Source: Escarpia spicata
Taxonomy: Eukaryota; Annelida; Polychaeta; Sabellida; Siboglinidae
DNA: 64,000 bases
Assembly: GCA_963995525.1 (NCBI GenBank)
Contig: OZ023207.1
Span: 1-64,000 of the forward strand
Direction of reading: 5' to 3'
Shown in pieces: positions 55,691 through 64,000 of this stretch (positions are counted from its first letter, which is position 1; each line of letters starts with the position of its first letter). Under the pieces are notes generated by a model. It saw nothing but the letters and a program-made list of their open reading frames with translations, was not told where the DNA came from and made no database searches. The translations under genes were made by a program, and so were the position numbers.

Positions 55691-56205
55691 CCCTAGCGCC
55701 TTGACCCATCTGTTGACAACTGGAAAACTACTTATGGATTTTGAGATTGACCAACCCTTTTGTTTTGATGCGCCTCTGAGCTTGGTTTCCAAGGATTTAG
55801 GCGCAATAGAAGTTATCTTATTATTATAAAAACCTGCGCTGCCGGTGGTTAGAAAATTTATTCGATGGCTTTGCAAGCGGTAGTCCGCATGATAAGCATT
55901 GGAGTTTGGACTCATTATTGATCAGAATTAGTATCTACGTTATGTTTACAATGTCCTATAACTGAGTCGTGTCTAAGAATTCTGTGACCGCCGCTTTGTC
56001 TCGGCAGTGTTCGAAAACCGGAAACCAGTAGCCCATCGGGCCAGTAAAATATAAGAACTGGTGGCCCAAACTGACCCGACAGCTTAAAAAAAGGTGCCGG
56101 GTCATCGGGCCAGTGTTAATGTCGAGGCCTGTTTGTGTCCATGTTACATGAACAACTTTTTTGTATTGTAATGTTCCTGTACCATTTGTTGCCATATGAT
56201 ACCAT

Positions 56206-57412
56206 TTACACTGATTTTCAGGAATATAGGCTGTCAGTAATAAAACATAATTGTCTCTAATAAACTATGAGGTGTTTTGAAGCGTTCATTTAACAAGGTA
56301 AGGTAGATGTTCATAACCAGCCATTGGAAGAAATCAAAGGTGAACAAACGTAACTGTAATGCAAATGCGTCTATACACATTGTAATTCTGATGTCATATA
56401 AATGTAAAAAACAGCATGCTGACTACAAAACCAAATTATAACAATGCGTCACTGTCTATTTGTGGTGTCATTAGGATTAATATTAGCAGCCGGTATACAT
56501 AGGGACAGGCTAGACTACACAGTGTAGTAGCTTGACTAGATCAAAGTCTCAATTTGGGACGTAAAAGAACCACTGAGGACGACAAGCACCCTGGCAGTGA
56601 CCACCCCTAGTGCCAGCATAGAAAGGTCGGGCTGGCGATAATGTTCTGAAAAAGGTTGACTAGTTGAATGAGACCTCATAAGATCATAATATTGTAACCA
56701 CAAAATATACAGACTGGTCAGTTAATAGAACGTTGCTGAGTGCTGGAAACAACTAGAACTAGAAAGTCAAAGACAAACACAAAGTCGTGCCGGGAGACGG
56801 CAAAACCATTACGTTATGCTAGTCCTCGATCGGCATCGTCCAGTCAACTCAACTCTAGTATATACACCTATCCCTGTAAATGATAGACTAGACTCAATAA
56901 ATACACTAACTTAGTCTTAGTACAGTCCCGGCCACCATGTCATTTGAAATAGGAAAATAAATTTTGCGTATACGACAGCATGTAAAGCCGACCCCCTTCC
57001 TTAAACTTGACAATACGGGCCATGTTTGCGTGCATGCTGTTATAAACGTTTGCAGCATACATTTCTTCTTGGCTGGTAGTGGTGCCATTTCGATCCCCGC
57101 AATCATTTCGTGCAGCGTGAGTCATGAATTCTTCTTGTTTGAGCGCCATGAGCGCGGGATATGTGAATTTATCGTAACCATGTTTCCTATTGGTCAGATT
57201 ACGATCAGAAGCAGCGAATGAAAAACGATGTCACAACAAGCAGCGTATATATGCTGCCACCTGTTGAATAAAGTTACGCTAAATTTGAGGAGCACGGAAA
57301 TGATTGACGACGAAAGAATCCGTAATATTTTCATTCCTCTCCTTAATAACGTAATTTGAGGTGTATTTCCGGAATGATTCCGGACAATCCGGAATGGTAG
57401 GCAGGTCTGCTA
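56206..57412 (-). mobile_element. hAT-like element fragment, copy B
   Basis: Shares ends with 16,171-16,774 but is 0.6 kb longer. On the minus strand (57,106-56,906) a frame reads MAPLPAKKKCMLQTF and then GVGFTCCRIRKIYFPISND. A basic KKK start and CxxC followed by a F.I pattern look like the BED-type zinc finger at the N-terminus of hAT transposases (here one cysteine is changed to arginine). The right end, inverted, is CAGACCTGCCTACCATTCCG. The catalytic part is absent. Confidence 0.45.
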
Positions 57413-57985
57413 GCATGCTAATATCACAAGACAAGTACGATAATAATATTTTGAAGTATCTCGGTCTTGAATGTTTTCATACTTTTTCTGGTCAAGCGAC
57501 AACGTAATGACCAAGGCCTCTTTTAACAACTATTTTGAAGTAGGAATAATAAAAAGGCATGATGTTCTGTTGAAGTCTGCATGTGTTTGTATGAGAAATT
57601 GCCTTCAAATGGTGTCCATGTTGCACATGCAACCGATGTGTTGGTAGTTCATTTGCATGTTGAAAATCAATAGATATAGTTGCATCATTATCTCCTTGTG
57701 TCTAATTACTTATATTATACATATTTGTACACCACATAGCAGGAAAAAAACATTGAAAATATCAGTTTGAATTTTTCACTACAATGTCACACATTGGTTT
57801 GCCAACTTGTGAACTTACCCATATGTATAATTATATATAATATAACAAAGAGCACGATAGACTTTAAACTGCCTCTGCTGCCTAACCGACTTATGGGATC
57901 TTATAAGTATTTCATGACAAGTCATCATAAAGGGGTTTATTTTATGACTGATGGTGAACAAGGAGGTTTAATAAGGTATTCAGTT
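57413..57985. other. No gene seen
   Basis: AT-rich. TTGCCAACTTGTGAACTTAC at about 57,800 is the inverse of a stretch at about 45,509, an otherwise unknown dispersed repeat. Confidence 0.4.
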
Positions 57986-58310
57986 AGACAGATCCAGGTA
58001 ATCAGCAAGAGGGAAGGTACCATCATCCTGTCCACCTGAATCACCTGAGACCAGCCTTCCAAACTTCTCACCCCCCCTCCCCACTCTAGAACCGACACAT
58101 ATCTGCACCTATAAGTTCCCTCCACCATCCACCTCTGGAACTCCATTTCGCCAGAAGTCCCCTTCGTAGACTCCCCAGCTGCCTTCACTGCCATCCTTGA
58201 AGGCTGACTCTGGGCAACCCCCTATCATTATATAAACCACACCACAGTTTTTTTCTTTTTGTATCTTGTTTGCCAGCCAGCAAGCACTTCTCATTGTGGG
58301 ATATTGCCCA
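57986..58310 (-). pseudogene. Unrecognised protein-coding remnant
   Basis: The minus strand reads, in three successive phases, AFKDGSEGSWGVYEGDFWRN and GVPEVDGG, then YRCRYVSVLEWGG, then GEKFGRLVSGDSGGQDDGTF and PLADYLDLS. The protein-like character (acidic, aromatic and glycine-rich, low in rare combinations) jumps phase with small indels, as expected for a decayed gene or exon. I cannot name the family. No convincing splice sites. Confidence 0.35.
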
Positions 58311-58927
58311 GTATTGGGCCTACCAATACTTCAAGACGAGATTATTTACACCTACATATAGTAACTCGATTTCTGGTCATAACTCGATTTCCGGTTCTGG
58401 TACAAGGCGCGTACGTAGCAACACCAGCGGCACTAAATCTCATCATAAACTAACAAATCAAAGCTCTTGAGTAAATACTTAAACCCACAGCACAATTCAA
58501 ACCCCATACTGTTATTAATACCAGAAAATATAAAACGTCTACCCTTAGGATCGTAACTATAACGCAACTCATATTAAAAATGTTCCCGCCACAACTAAAA
58601 GTAAACAAAAGAAAGCACCCTAAGCAACGCTTAACATACAAACTTAGTTAAAGCCACTACAATTATGTAGACAAACATTATAAATTATGTAGGCATAAAC
58701 ATTATTAATTAGTTAGACATAAACACATTTCTTCAACCATCCTGCACAAAAATTTTCACTTTATACTAATCTGGCTTATTCATCAAGGCAACTCATTAAA
58801 CCCAGAGTCACCCTGGGCATCATTCTATAACTACTCAACATCTTCTCCCAGCACTGCCTTGATCCCTTGCACAACTCTAAAATACTAAATAAATATTATA
58901 ATCAGGAATATAAAACTAAAGTAGGTC
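58311..58927. other. Probable 5' leader of the PHD-type LINE
   Basis: No open frame. It precedes the ORF1 start at 58,928. The actual 5' end of the LINE could not be fixed. Confidence 0.35.
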
Positions 58928-59883
58928 ATGGCAACCTGCAAAAAAAAACCAAGGACAAAAAGTAAAACTGATTTTCAGTGGACAACTGTTGATGATGAAG
59001 TTTGGACATGCACAGGGTGTAAACAAAACTTCAAAGGACCAAACCATAAACTGCTAGAGTGCGAATTCTGCGAGATTTTTGTATTGAATGTGTGGACAAA
59101 AACGATAAAGAATATAAACTAATGACAGACAAACAGCAAATACATTGGTTTTGTCCACCCTGTGACTCAAAAGTAATGAAAAATCTCAAAAATGAAAAGA
59201 GCTGTGAGGAGAGGTGCGAGCAATTCCTAAAGAAAGTGGAAGACAGAATAAATGAAATAGAAAAAGAACTTCGATCCAAAGTCGATGAGAAAAGAGTGAG
59301 AGAAATTATCTCAGAATCCAAGGTAGAAGAAAAGAGCCCAACACAAGCCCAAACAAAGCCAACCATTAACCCAAATGAAGTGAAAAAAGTAGTACAACTA
59401 CAAGTAAAGGAGCAAAACATTGAAGCAAAAGAAAGAGAAAAAAGATTAAACAATGTAATCACCTTCAACCTGCCAGAAACAACATCACAACTAAAAACCA
59501 CAAGACAACAACATGACAAAGAACAAATCCTAGAAGTCTGCACAGAAATAGACAATAACTTTACAGACACTGACATCACAGAAATCCGACGGCTCGGGGA
59601 AGCCAAAGAAAATGCAAACAGCCCCAGACCAGTACTGATTACAGTAATGCACATTGACAAAAAACGCACCCTTCTTCGAAAGTTCCATCACATCAAGGAC
59701 AATGATAAGTTCAAAAATATAAAAATTGACCATGACAAAACCAAACAAGAAAGAGAAGAATCTAAAAAGCTCTATGAAGAAGCAAAGAGACAGAAAGCAG
59801 CAGACGAGTCGGGGGAATACCTGTACAGAGTGAGGGGTCCACCATGGGAAAGAAGAATAAAAAAGATAAGGAAAAGCCAATAA
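58928..59883 (+). pseudogene. LINE ORF1: PHD finger plus coiled coil, one frameshift
   Basis: ATG at 58,928 (MATCKKKPRTKSK). Zinc ligands appear as WTCTGCKQNF and LLECEFCE, then after a 1-nt loss at about 59,075-59,085 as FCIECVDKND and IHWFCPPCDS: the C4-H-C3 pattern of a PHD finger. Residues 100-190 are charged and heptad-like (EQFLKKVEDRINEIEKEL), a likely coiled coil for trimer or multimer formation. A basic C-terminal domain (TEIRRLGEAKENANSPRPVL) resembles an RNA-binding fold of LINE ORF1 proteins. PHD fingers in CR1-like ORF1 are established (Kapitonov and Jurka). Its last 40 nt overlap the start of ORF2. Confidence 0.8.
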
Positions 59884-62336
59884 AGTGTACACATCCACCT
59901 AGAACAACAGATGGGAAAACGAACGTAAACAAATATAATCTTAATGAGATAGGCAGCATTCAGTGTTTTTACACCAATGCTGACCAATTAAGGAACAAAC
60001 AAAATGAATTTGAACAAAGAATCAAAGAACTAAAACTCCACATAATAGCAATTAATGAAGTAAAACCCCAAAACCCTAAATGTTCTTTAACAACACCAGA
60101 ATTTTCCTTAGAAGGTTACATGTTATTCTCAAAAAATTTAGAAAATACTGAAGGAAGAGGTATTATAATATATGTGCTAAATTCCCTGCATGCAGAGTAT
60201 ATAAACCTAGTCACAACTTTCAAAGAATGCTTATTTATAGAAATCAAATTAAAGAATAAAAACAAACTTCTTTTTGGATGCATATACAGAAGCGATGGGG
60301 GATCTGAAGAAAATAATGTAGAACTTCTAAATATGATCAGATCAATATCACAACATAAATACTCTCACATTGTAATTACTGGAGATTTCAACCTCCCTGA
60401 GATAAATTGGAATCATTGGACGACCAAATCAAATAACCCCAACAATTTAAATTTTAAATTTGTGGAATGCCTTAGAGACACCTTCATGGTTCAACATGTG
60501 TCAAACCCCACCAGAGGACGAGGCACAACTAACACAAACCTGTTAGATCTGATTCTATCTAATGACGAAGATAATGTAGGAGAATTAGAGTACCTTAGCC
60601 CTCTGGGCAAAAGTGACCATTGTGTACTCAAATTCAGTATAGTGTGCAACTTTATAGCAAGTAATTATACTAAAAAAAGGAAGCTGTATAATGTGGCAAA
60701 CTATGATGCAATGAGAATAGAATGTTCAAATATTAACTGGGAAGAAAAATGTAAAGACTGTAAGGATAATGTTAACGGTCAATGGGAAATCTTCAAAACA
60801 GTACTAAACTCATTAGAAGATAAATATGTACCTCAAAAAATAGTTCCAAATAATAGAAAGGGAAACTTCCCCCTGGATTCTAATACAAGAAAACTAATTA
60901 GACGTAAAAACAGATTATGGACAAGATACATGGAAACAAGGGATGGAACAAAATATCAAGAGTACTGTAAAAGCAGAAATAAAATCCGAGCTCTAATCAC
61001 AAAGCTCCGAAAGGAATTTGAACGAAATCTAGCATACCAGACCAAGAAAAACCCCAAAGTCTTTGGGAAATATTATAAATCAAAAACTACAATCAAACAA
61101 GGAATTGGGGAACTGAACATAGACCCCACCAACCTAAAATCTCAAACAACAAATGAAGATGAAGAAAAAGCAAATATACTTGCTGACTATTTCTCCAGTG
61201 TATTCACCAAAGAACAGTCAGGACCTATACCAACCATACCTAAGGTAAACAATAAACATGCAATGGACAAATTACAACTAACTGAAAATATAATACTACT
61301 GACATTAAAACAACTTAATATAAGCAAATCGCCTGGCCCAGATGGAATAGGCGCCAGGCTACTAAATGAGTTGTCAGCAAGTATTTGTCAACCCTTAAAA
61401 CAAATTTTTGAAACGTCGATTAAAACTTCCTGCATTCCCAATGACTGGAAAGAGGCTAAAATATCAGCAATTTATAAAAATGGAAACAAGAAACTAGCTA
61501 GTAACTACCGCCCAATAAGTTTAACAAGCATAGTATGTAAATGTATGGAAAAAATTATTAGAAATCACATTATAAACTACATGAAAGTAAATAATCTATT
61601 TAGTCAAAAACAATATGGATTTATATCTGGCCGATCAACAGTTCTACAACTAATCAAAATAATAGATGACTGGACTAAAGAAATGGACAAGGGCAACCAC
61701 ACTGATGTTATATATATGGATTTCAAAAAAGCCTTTGACACCGTGCCACAAAAAAGATTAATTAGCGAATTAAAAAGCTTCAACATTTCAGAAGAACTGA
61801 TTAACTGGATAGAATCATTCATCACAGATAGAAAACAAAAAGTTTCAGTAAATGGAGATGAGTCTAGCTGGAAAGAGGTAATATCAGGGATACCCCAGGG
61901 TTCCGTTCTAGGACCCTTACTTTTTGTTCTATATGTTAATGACCTCCCAGATCTAACAAATTCAAATACATTTCTATTTGCTGATGACATAAAGATATTT
62001 AGAACAATAACACATATAGATGATCAGGATGTACTTCAACATGATTTAAGAATACTAGAACAATGGAGCGACAAGTGGTTGTTAAAATTCCATCCTGATA
62101 AATGTGTACACATGGAAATTGGGAAAAATAATATTGGTGAAAGTAAATATTTTATGGCAACAAATAATGTCAAACATGCTCTTGTTACCACAGACAAACA
62201 ACAAGATTTAGGAGTAATTATTGATTCAAAACTTTCTTTTGATGATCACATCAACCAAGTGGTTAATAAAGCAACCAGAATGACAAAAGTAATCAGAAGA
62301 ACTTTTCAATTCTTAGATACAAGTTACCCACATTAA
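59844..62336 (+). CDS. LINE ORF2: endonuclease-reverse transcriptase, C-terminus lost by deletion
   Basis: ATG at 59,844 overlaps ORF1 by 40 nt in another phase, which would suit reinitiation or coupled translation. Endonuclease: IIAINEVKPQNP, VITGDFNLPEINWNHW and GKSDHCVLKF. Reverse transcriptase: SKSPGPDGIGARLLNE, NYRPISLTSIVCKCMEKI, VIYMDFKKAFDTVPQKR, GIPQGSVLGPLLFVLYVNDL, FLFADDIKIFRTI, DLGVIIDSKLSFDDHI. All 830 codons are open. At about 62,317-62,323 (FQFLDT|SYPH) some 200 bp are missing, including the VRPHLEY-type block, and the phase changes. The C-terminal part follows at 62,325. Confidence 0.9.
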   Translation: MGKKNKKDKEKPIKCTHPPRTTDGKTNVNKYNLNEIGSIQCFYTNADQLRNKQNEFEQRIKELKLHIIAINEVKPQNPKCSLTTPEFSLEGYMLFSKNLENTEGRGIIIYVLNSLHAEYINLVTTFKECLFIEIKLKNKNKLLFGCIYRSDGGSEENNVELLNMIRSISQHKYSHIVITGDFNLPEINWNHWTTKSNNPNNLNFKFVECLRDTFMVQHVSNPTRGRGTTNTNLLDLILSNDEDNVGELEYLSPLGKSDHCVLKFSIVCNFIASNYTKKRKLYNVANYDAMRIECSNINWEEKCKDCKDNVNGQWEIFKTVLNSLEDKYVPQKIVPNNRKGNFPLDSNTRKLIRRKNRLWTRYMETRDGTKYQEYCKSRNKIRALITKLRKEFERNLAYQTKKNPKVFGKYYKSKTTIKQGIGELNIDPTNLKSQTTNEDEEKANILADYFSSVFTKEQSGPIPTIPKVNNKHAMDKLQLTENIILLTLKQLNISKSPGPDGIGARLLNELSASICQPLKQIFETSIKTSCIPNDWKEAKISAIYKNGNKKLASNYRPISLTSIVCKCMEKIIRNHIINYMKVNNLFSQKQYGFISGRSTVLQLIKIIDDWTKEMDKGNHTDVIYMDFKKAFDTVPQKRLISELKSFNISEELINWIESFITDRKQKVSVNGDESSWKEVISGIPQGSVLGPLLFVLYVNDLPDLTNSNTFLFADDIKIFRTITHIDDQDVLQHDLRILEQWSDKWLLKFHPDKCVHMEIGKNNIGESKYFMATNNVKHALVTTDKQQDLGVIIDSKLSFDDHINQVVNKATRMTKVIRRTFQFLDTSYPH

Positions 62337-62785
62337 CATATCGTAGATTAAGAGGAGATATGATTGAAGTGTACAAAATAATGCATAACATATATGACAA
62401 CAAATCTGCACCAAACCTTCCTAAGTGGGAGGATGTGGCATCACGATCCAGTAACAGAGGACTCTCCCTTAAACTGTTCAACCAAAGAGCAAAACTAAAC
62501 ATAAGAAAAAATGCATTCCCACTTAGAGTGGTCGAACCATGGAACAGTTTACCTGATTCAGTAATACAAGCAAAATCAATAAATTCATTTAAAAACCGCC
62601 TTGTAAAATTCTGGTCAACCCAGGAGATATTATACGACTATGAAGCCCCACTAACATTAAACACTGGAACCGGAAAACACAAACTCTTAATACTAGACCC
62701 CGAAGAAGAGGATCTGATCATTGAGGAACCGAGAGGATCCTGCGATCAGAACAGTCCTAAGCCAAGGTATCCTAAGGTAAGGTAA
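62325..62785 (+). pseudogene. LINE ORF2 C-terminal segment after the deletion
   Basis: In the next phase: LPTLTYRRLRGDMIEVYKIM, NLPKWEDVASRSSNRGLSL, RKNAFPLRVVEPWNSLPDSV, NSFKNRLVKFW and a short acidic end. This is the usual end of such ORF2 proteins and is undamaged apart from the phase change. Confidence 0.8.
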
Positions 62786-62795
62786 GGTAACATAG

Positions 62796-63363
62796 TCTTG
62801 TCGACGACTGTGCCAATAATATAAACGTGCTGTTTCATAAAAATCTTAAGAAATATTTGCGAAAGATATCCATATTGTAACTCCTTATCACTTATTTTTC
62901 ATGTTATGCAAATAAATTGTCAAAAAAGTTTGTTTTAGTGAAATACTTAGTTTTCCTACGAAAACACAGCGCCGTGCAAAAAGTTTGGTAACACTAACAG
63001 CATTTAGCGTGCTCGCGGTTATAACCAATGAAAAGATATGTTTACGCATATATGACATAATTGCCTTGGCCCTTGGGAAGTCACGCTCAATTCTCGTAAG
63101 TCATACACACCGACACAGATCAGCGGCTAGATCTCGCAAGATTCAAAGCGACGGATTTTGGTGTGGGTCGAACAACGACCCGGTAACTATGTTTGACAAA
63201 CCATAGCCTATGCACTGTCTGTGAAAAAACATTAAATACTGGACTCGAAGTTGAATTTAAATTCCTTTTAGTTCTGCCTTGCCTTTTGGCTTTGACTTAT
63301 AAAAACAACTAGATCAGTAGATGTAGAACGTTATTCAAATCAAAAACATAAAAAGTAACTCAC
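62796..63363. other. No gene seen
   Basis: Flank between the LINE tail and a candidate minus-strand exon. Confidence 0.35.
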
Positions 63364-63600
63364 CAAAACTTCTAGCTCGCCTTTCTCCGGCTGCAGTAAT
63401 CCATTTGTCTTTCACACGGTTGTCGTACTAGTGGCCATGATACTTTTCCGCAACTCGCTCGTCGATTGAGGAGGGTAGGTCGTTTCTGTGTTGCCCATTT
63501 CGACAAGCTAGAATTTGCATCTTGAACTTGAAGCATCCTGGGCCCGGCTACTCCGAACGTGAAACGCGCGTTAATCCGCGAACAACACACGACATTTCCA
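63364..63600 (-). other. Candidate minus-strand (5') exon with donor TTTTG|GTGAGTTAC
   Basis: CpG-bearing, less AT-rich sequence that ends at a strong splice donor on the minus strand (GT at 63,363-63,362). The open frame in it (63,590-63,372) has no recognised domain, so an untranslated first exon is as likely. It would be upstream of, and in the same orientation as, the APC10-like and ELP1 exons far to the left, but no link is shown. Confidence 0.3.
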
Positions 63601-63626
63601 TTTCTTTACGAAACTATGTATCTTAC

Positions 63627-64000
63627 CAAACATTGTTTCCTCTGCCGGTCGTAGATATCCGCCTATTACACAGCATTGTAACGCCGCATTAAAGTTAATG
63701 TACTGAAACAAGTTTCACATTATTACAACCAACTGTCTATCTCAAGACCACCGACACGATATCGTAGCCTCATTACCCCCCTCGCGATTTTACGATATTT
63801 CGCGTGATTTGGATCTACAGCACTGGCAGAAAGAATGGACCCTCCAGTAAATTTTCTGTGTCGTTATTTCATGACGTTGCACCATTCATGTATTTCGGCA
63901 ATTGTGCGTATCCGTAGACTTTTTGGGATGGGCCCACGTGACCGTGCTCCCTAGACTTTGGATATGTGTCCCTTTTTAGGTTAAAATAAGCCACGCCGAC
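63627..64000 (-). promoter_or_regulatory. Possible minus-strand first exon and promoter region
   Basis: On the minus strand GGAAACAATGTTTG|GTAAGATAC combines an ATG (63,633) with a strong donor 7 nt later. The 350 bp upstream are CpG-rich (CCCTCGCGATTTTACG, TTTCGCGTG), unlike most of the window. This fits the start of a host gene reading leftward. No TATA box or initiator is seen. Confidence 0.3.

Larger units (their letters stand above)
47451..55827 (+). mobile_element. L2/CR1-like LINE inserted in the hAT-like element and split by Gypsy
   Basis: Boundaries come from copy A: the host reads TCATAAAAACCTG without interruption at about 19,109-19,121, while here the LINE lies between CTCATCAT and AAAAACCTG. 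Subtracting the 4,522-bp Gypsy plus 5-bp duplication leaves about 3.85 kb, including a 0.6-kb 5' leader. The 3' end carries GATGCGCC...GGCGCAATAG and a TTATTATTA-like tail, as in L2-type elements. The copy already had several stops and shifts when Gypsy landed in it. Confidence 0.8.
46919..56131. mobile_element. hAT-like element, copy B, enlarged by a nested LINE and Gypsy
   Basis: The left end is CAGGCCTTGACATTAAG with CACTGGCCC 11 bp further in. The right end inverted is CAGGCCTCGACATTAAC followed by ACTGGCCCG. Flanks read GTTTGTG(C) on the left and GTTTGTG(T) on the right, a 6-8-bp duplication depending on where the ends are placed, fitting the 8-bp duplications of hAT elements. Removing 47,451-55,827 leaves an element of about 0.85 kb that aligns to copy A at 18,742-19,438. 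No transposase. Confidence 0.65.
58928..62795 (+). mobile_element. CR1-like LINE with PHD-finger ORF1, near full length
   Basis: The order is ORF1 (PHD finger, coiled coil), ORF2 (endonuclease, reverse transcriptase), and a short 3' tail of AAGGT repeats (62,773-62,791). The coding extent is given; the leader is unresolved. Lesions are a 1-nt shift in ORF1 and a deletion of about 0.2 kb near the ORF2 C-terminus. It is the best preserved LINE in the window. Confidence 0.85.

Noticed and set aside
1..64000. tRNA, rRNA or other structured RNA genes
   Set aside because: Scanned by eye for GGTTCGA-type T-arms and known rRNA words; no convincing candidate. A covariance-model search would be decisive.

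Overview
The window is eukaryotic DNA from an invertebrate animal, and the species cannot be named from it. Splice sites flank short exons that I recognise (an ELP1 exon, an APC10/DOC-domain exon, a cysteine-rich exon series). The rest is dominated by animal-type transposons (CR1/L2-like, RTE-like and Gypsy elements, hAT-like, Mutator-like and pogo-like DNA elements, MITEs) and by at least ten tandem arrays. Both known forms of CR1-type ORF1 (esterase and PHD finger) are present. There are no operons, Shine-Dalgarno sites or CRISPR arrays.

Layout. 0-6.4 kb: candidate host exons, the 3' end of a cysteine-rich minus-strand gene (4.1-4.85 kb), a pogo-like transposase remnant and a small MITE. 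6.4-11.1 kb: a 2,347-bp direct duplication, each half holding two copies of a 455-bp MITE. 11.3 kb: one clean ELP1 exon on the minus strand. 11.6-15.7 kb: a CR1-like LINE with esterase ORF1 on the minus strand. 16-20.8 kb: hAT-like pieces, broken APC10 exons and a LINE endonuclease fragment. 20.9-32.7 kb: a cluster of six tandem arrays (42, 25, 30, 75, 68 and 21 bp). The 75-bp array sits inside an RTE-like LINE, and the 68-bp array follows that LINE's 3' end. 33.2-36.0 kb: a Mutator-like transposase fragment, the fifth MITE copy and a pogo-type MITE. 38-45.3 kb: 22-, 63- and 65-bp arrays and a 5'-truncated LINE. 46.9-56.1 kb: a three-level nest in which a hAT-like element holds an L2/CR1-like LINE, and the LINE holds a young Gypsy element with identical LTRs. 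56.2-64 kb: another hAT-like piece, an unrecognised coding remnant, a nearly whole PHD-type LINE, and possible minus-strand first exons at the right edge.

Almost no gene here works with its neighbours. The window reads as intron or intergenic space of a few minus-strand host genes, filled by successive insertions. The order of events can be read directly in the 46.9-56.1 kb nest, because a second copy of the outer element at 18.7-19.4 kb lacks the LINE and serves as the empty site. Every LINE copy is broken. The Gypsy copy is the youngest and closest to intact, with only two 1-nt shifts around its integrase N-terminus. I found no convincing new defence or enzymatic system. The most unusual items are the nest, the satellite born inside an LINE, the composite MITE and the broken APC10 exon.
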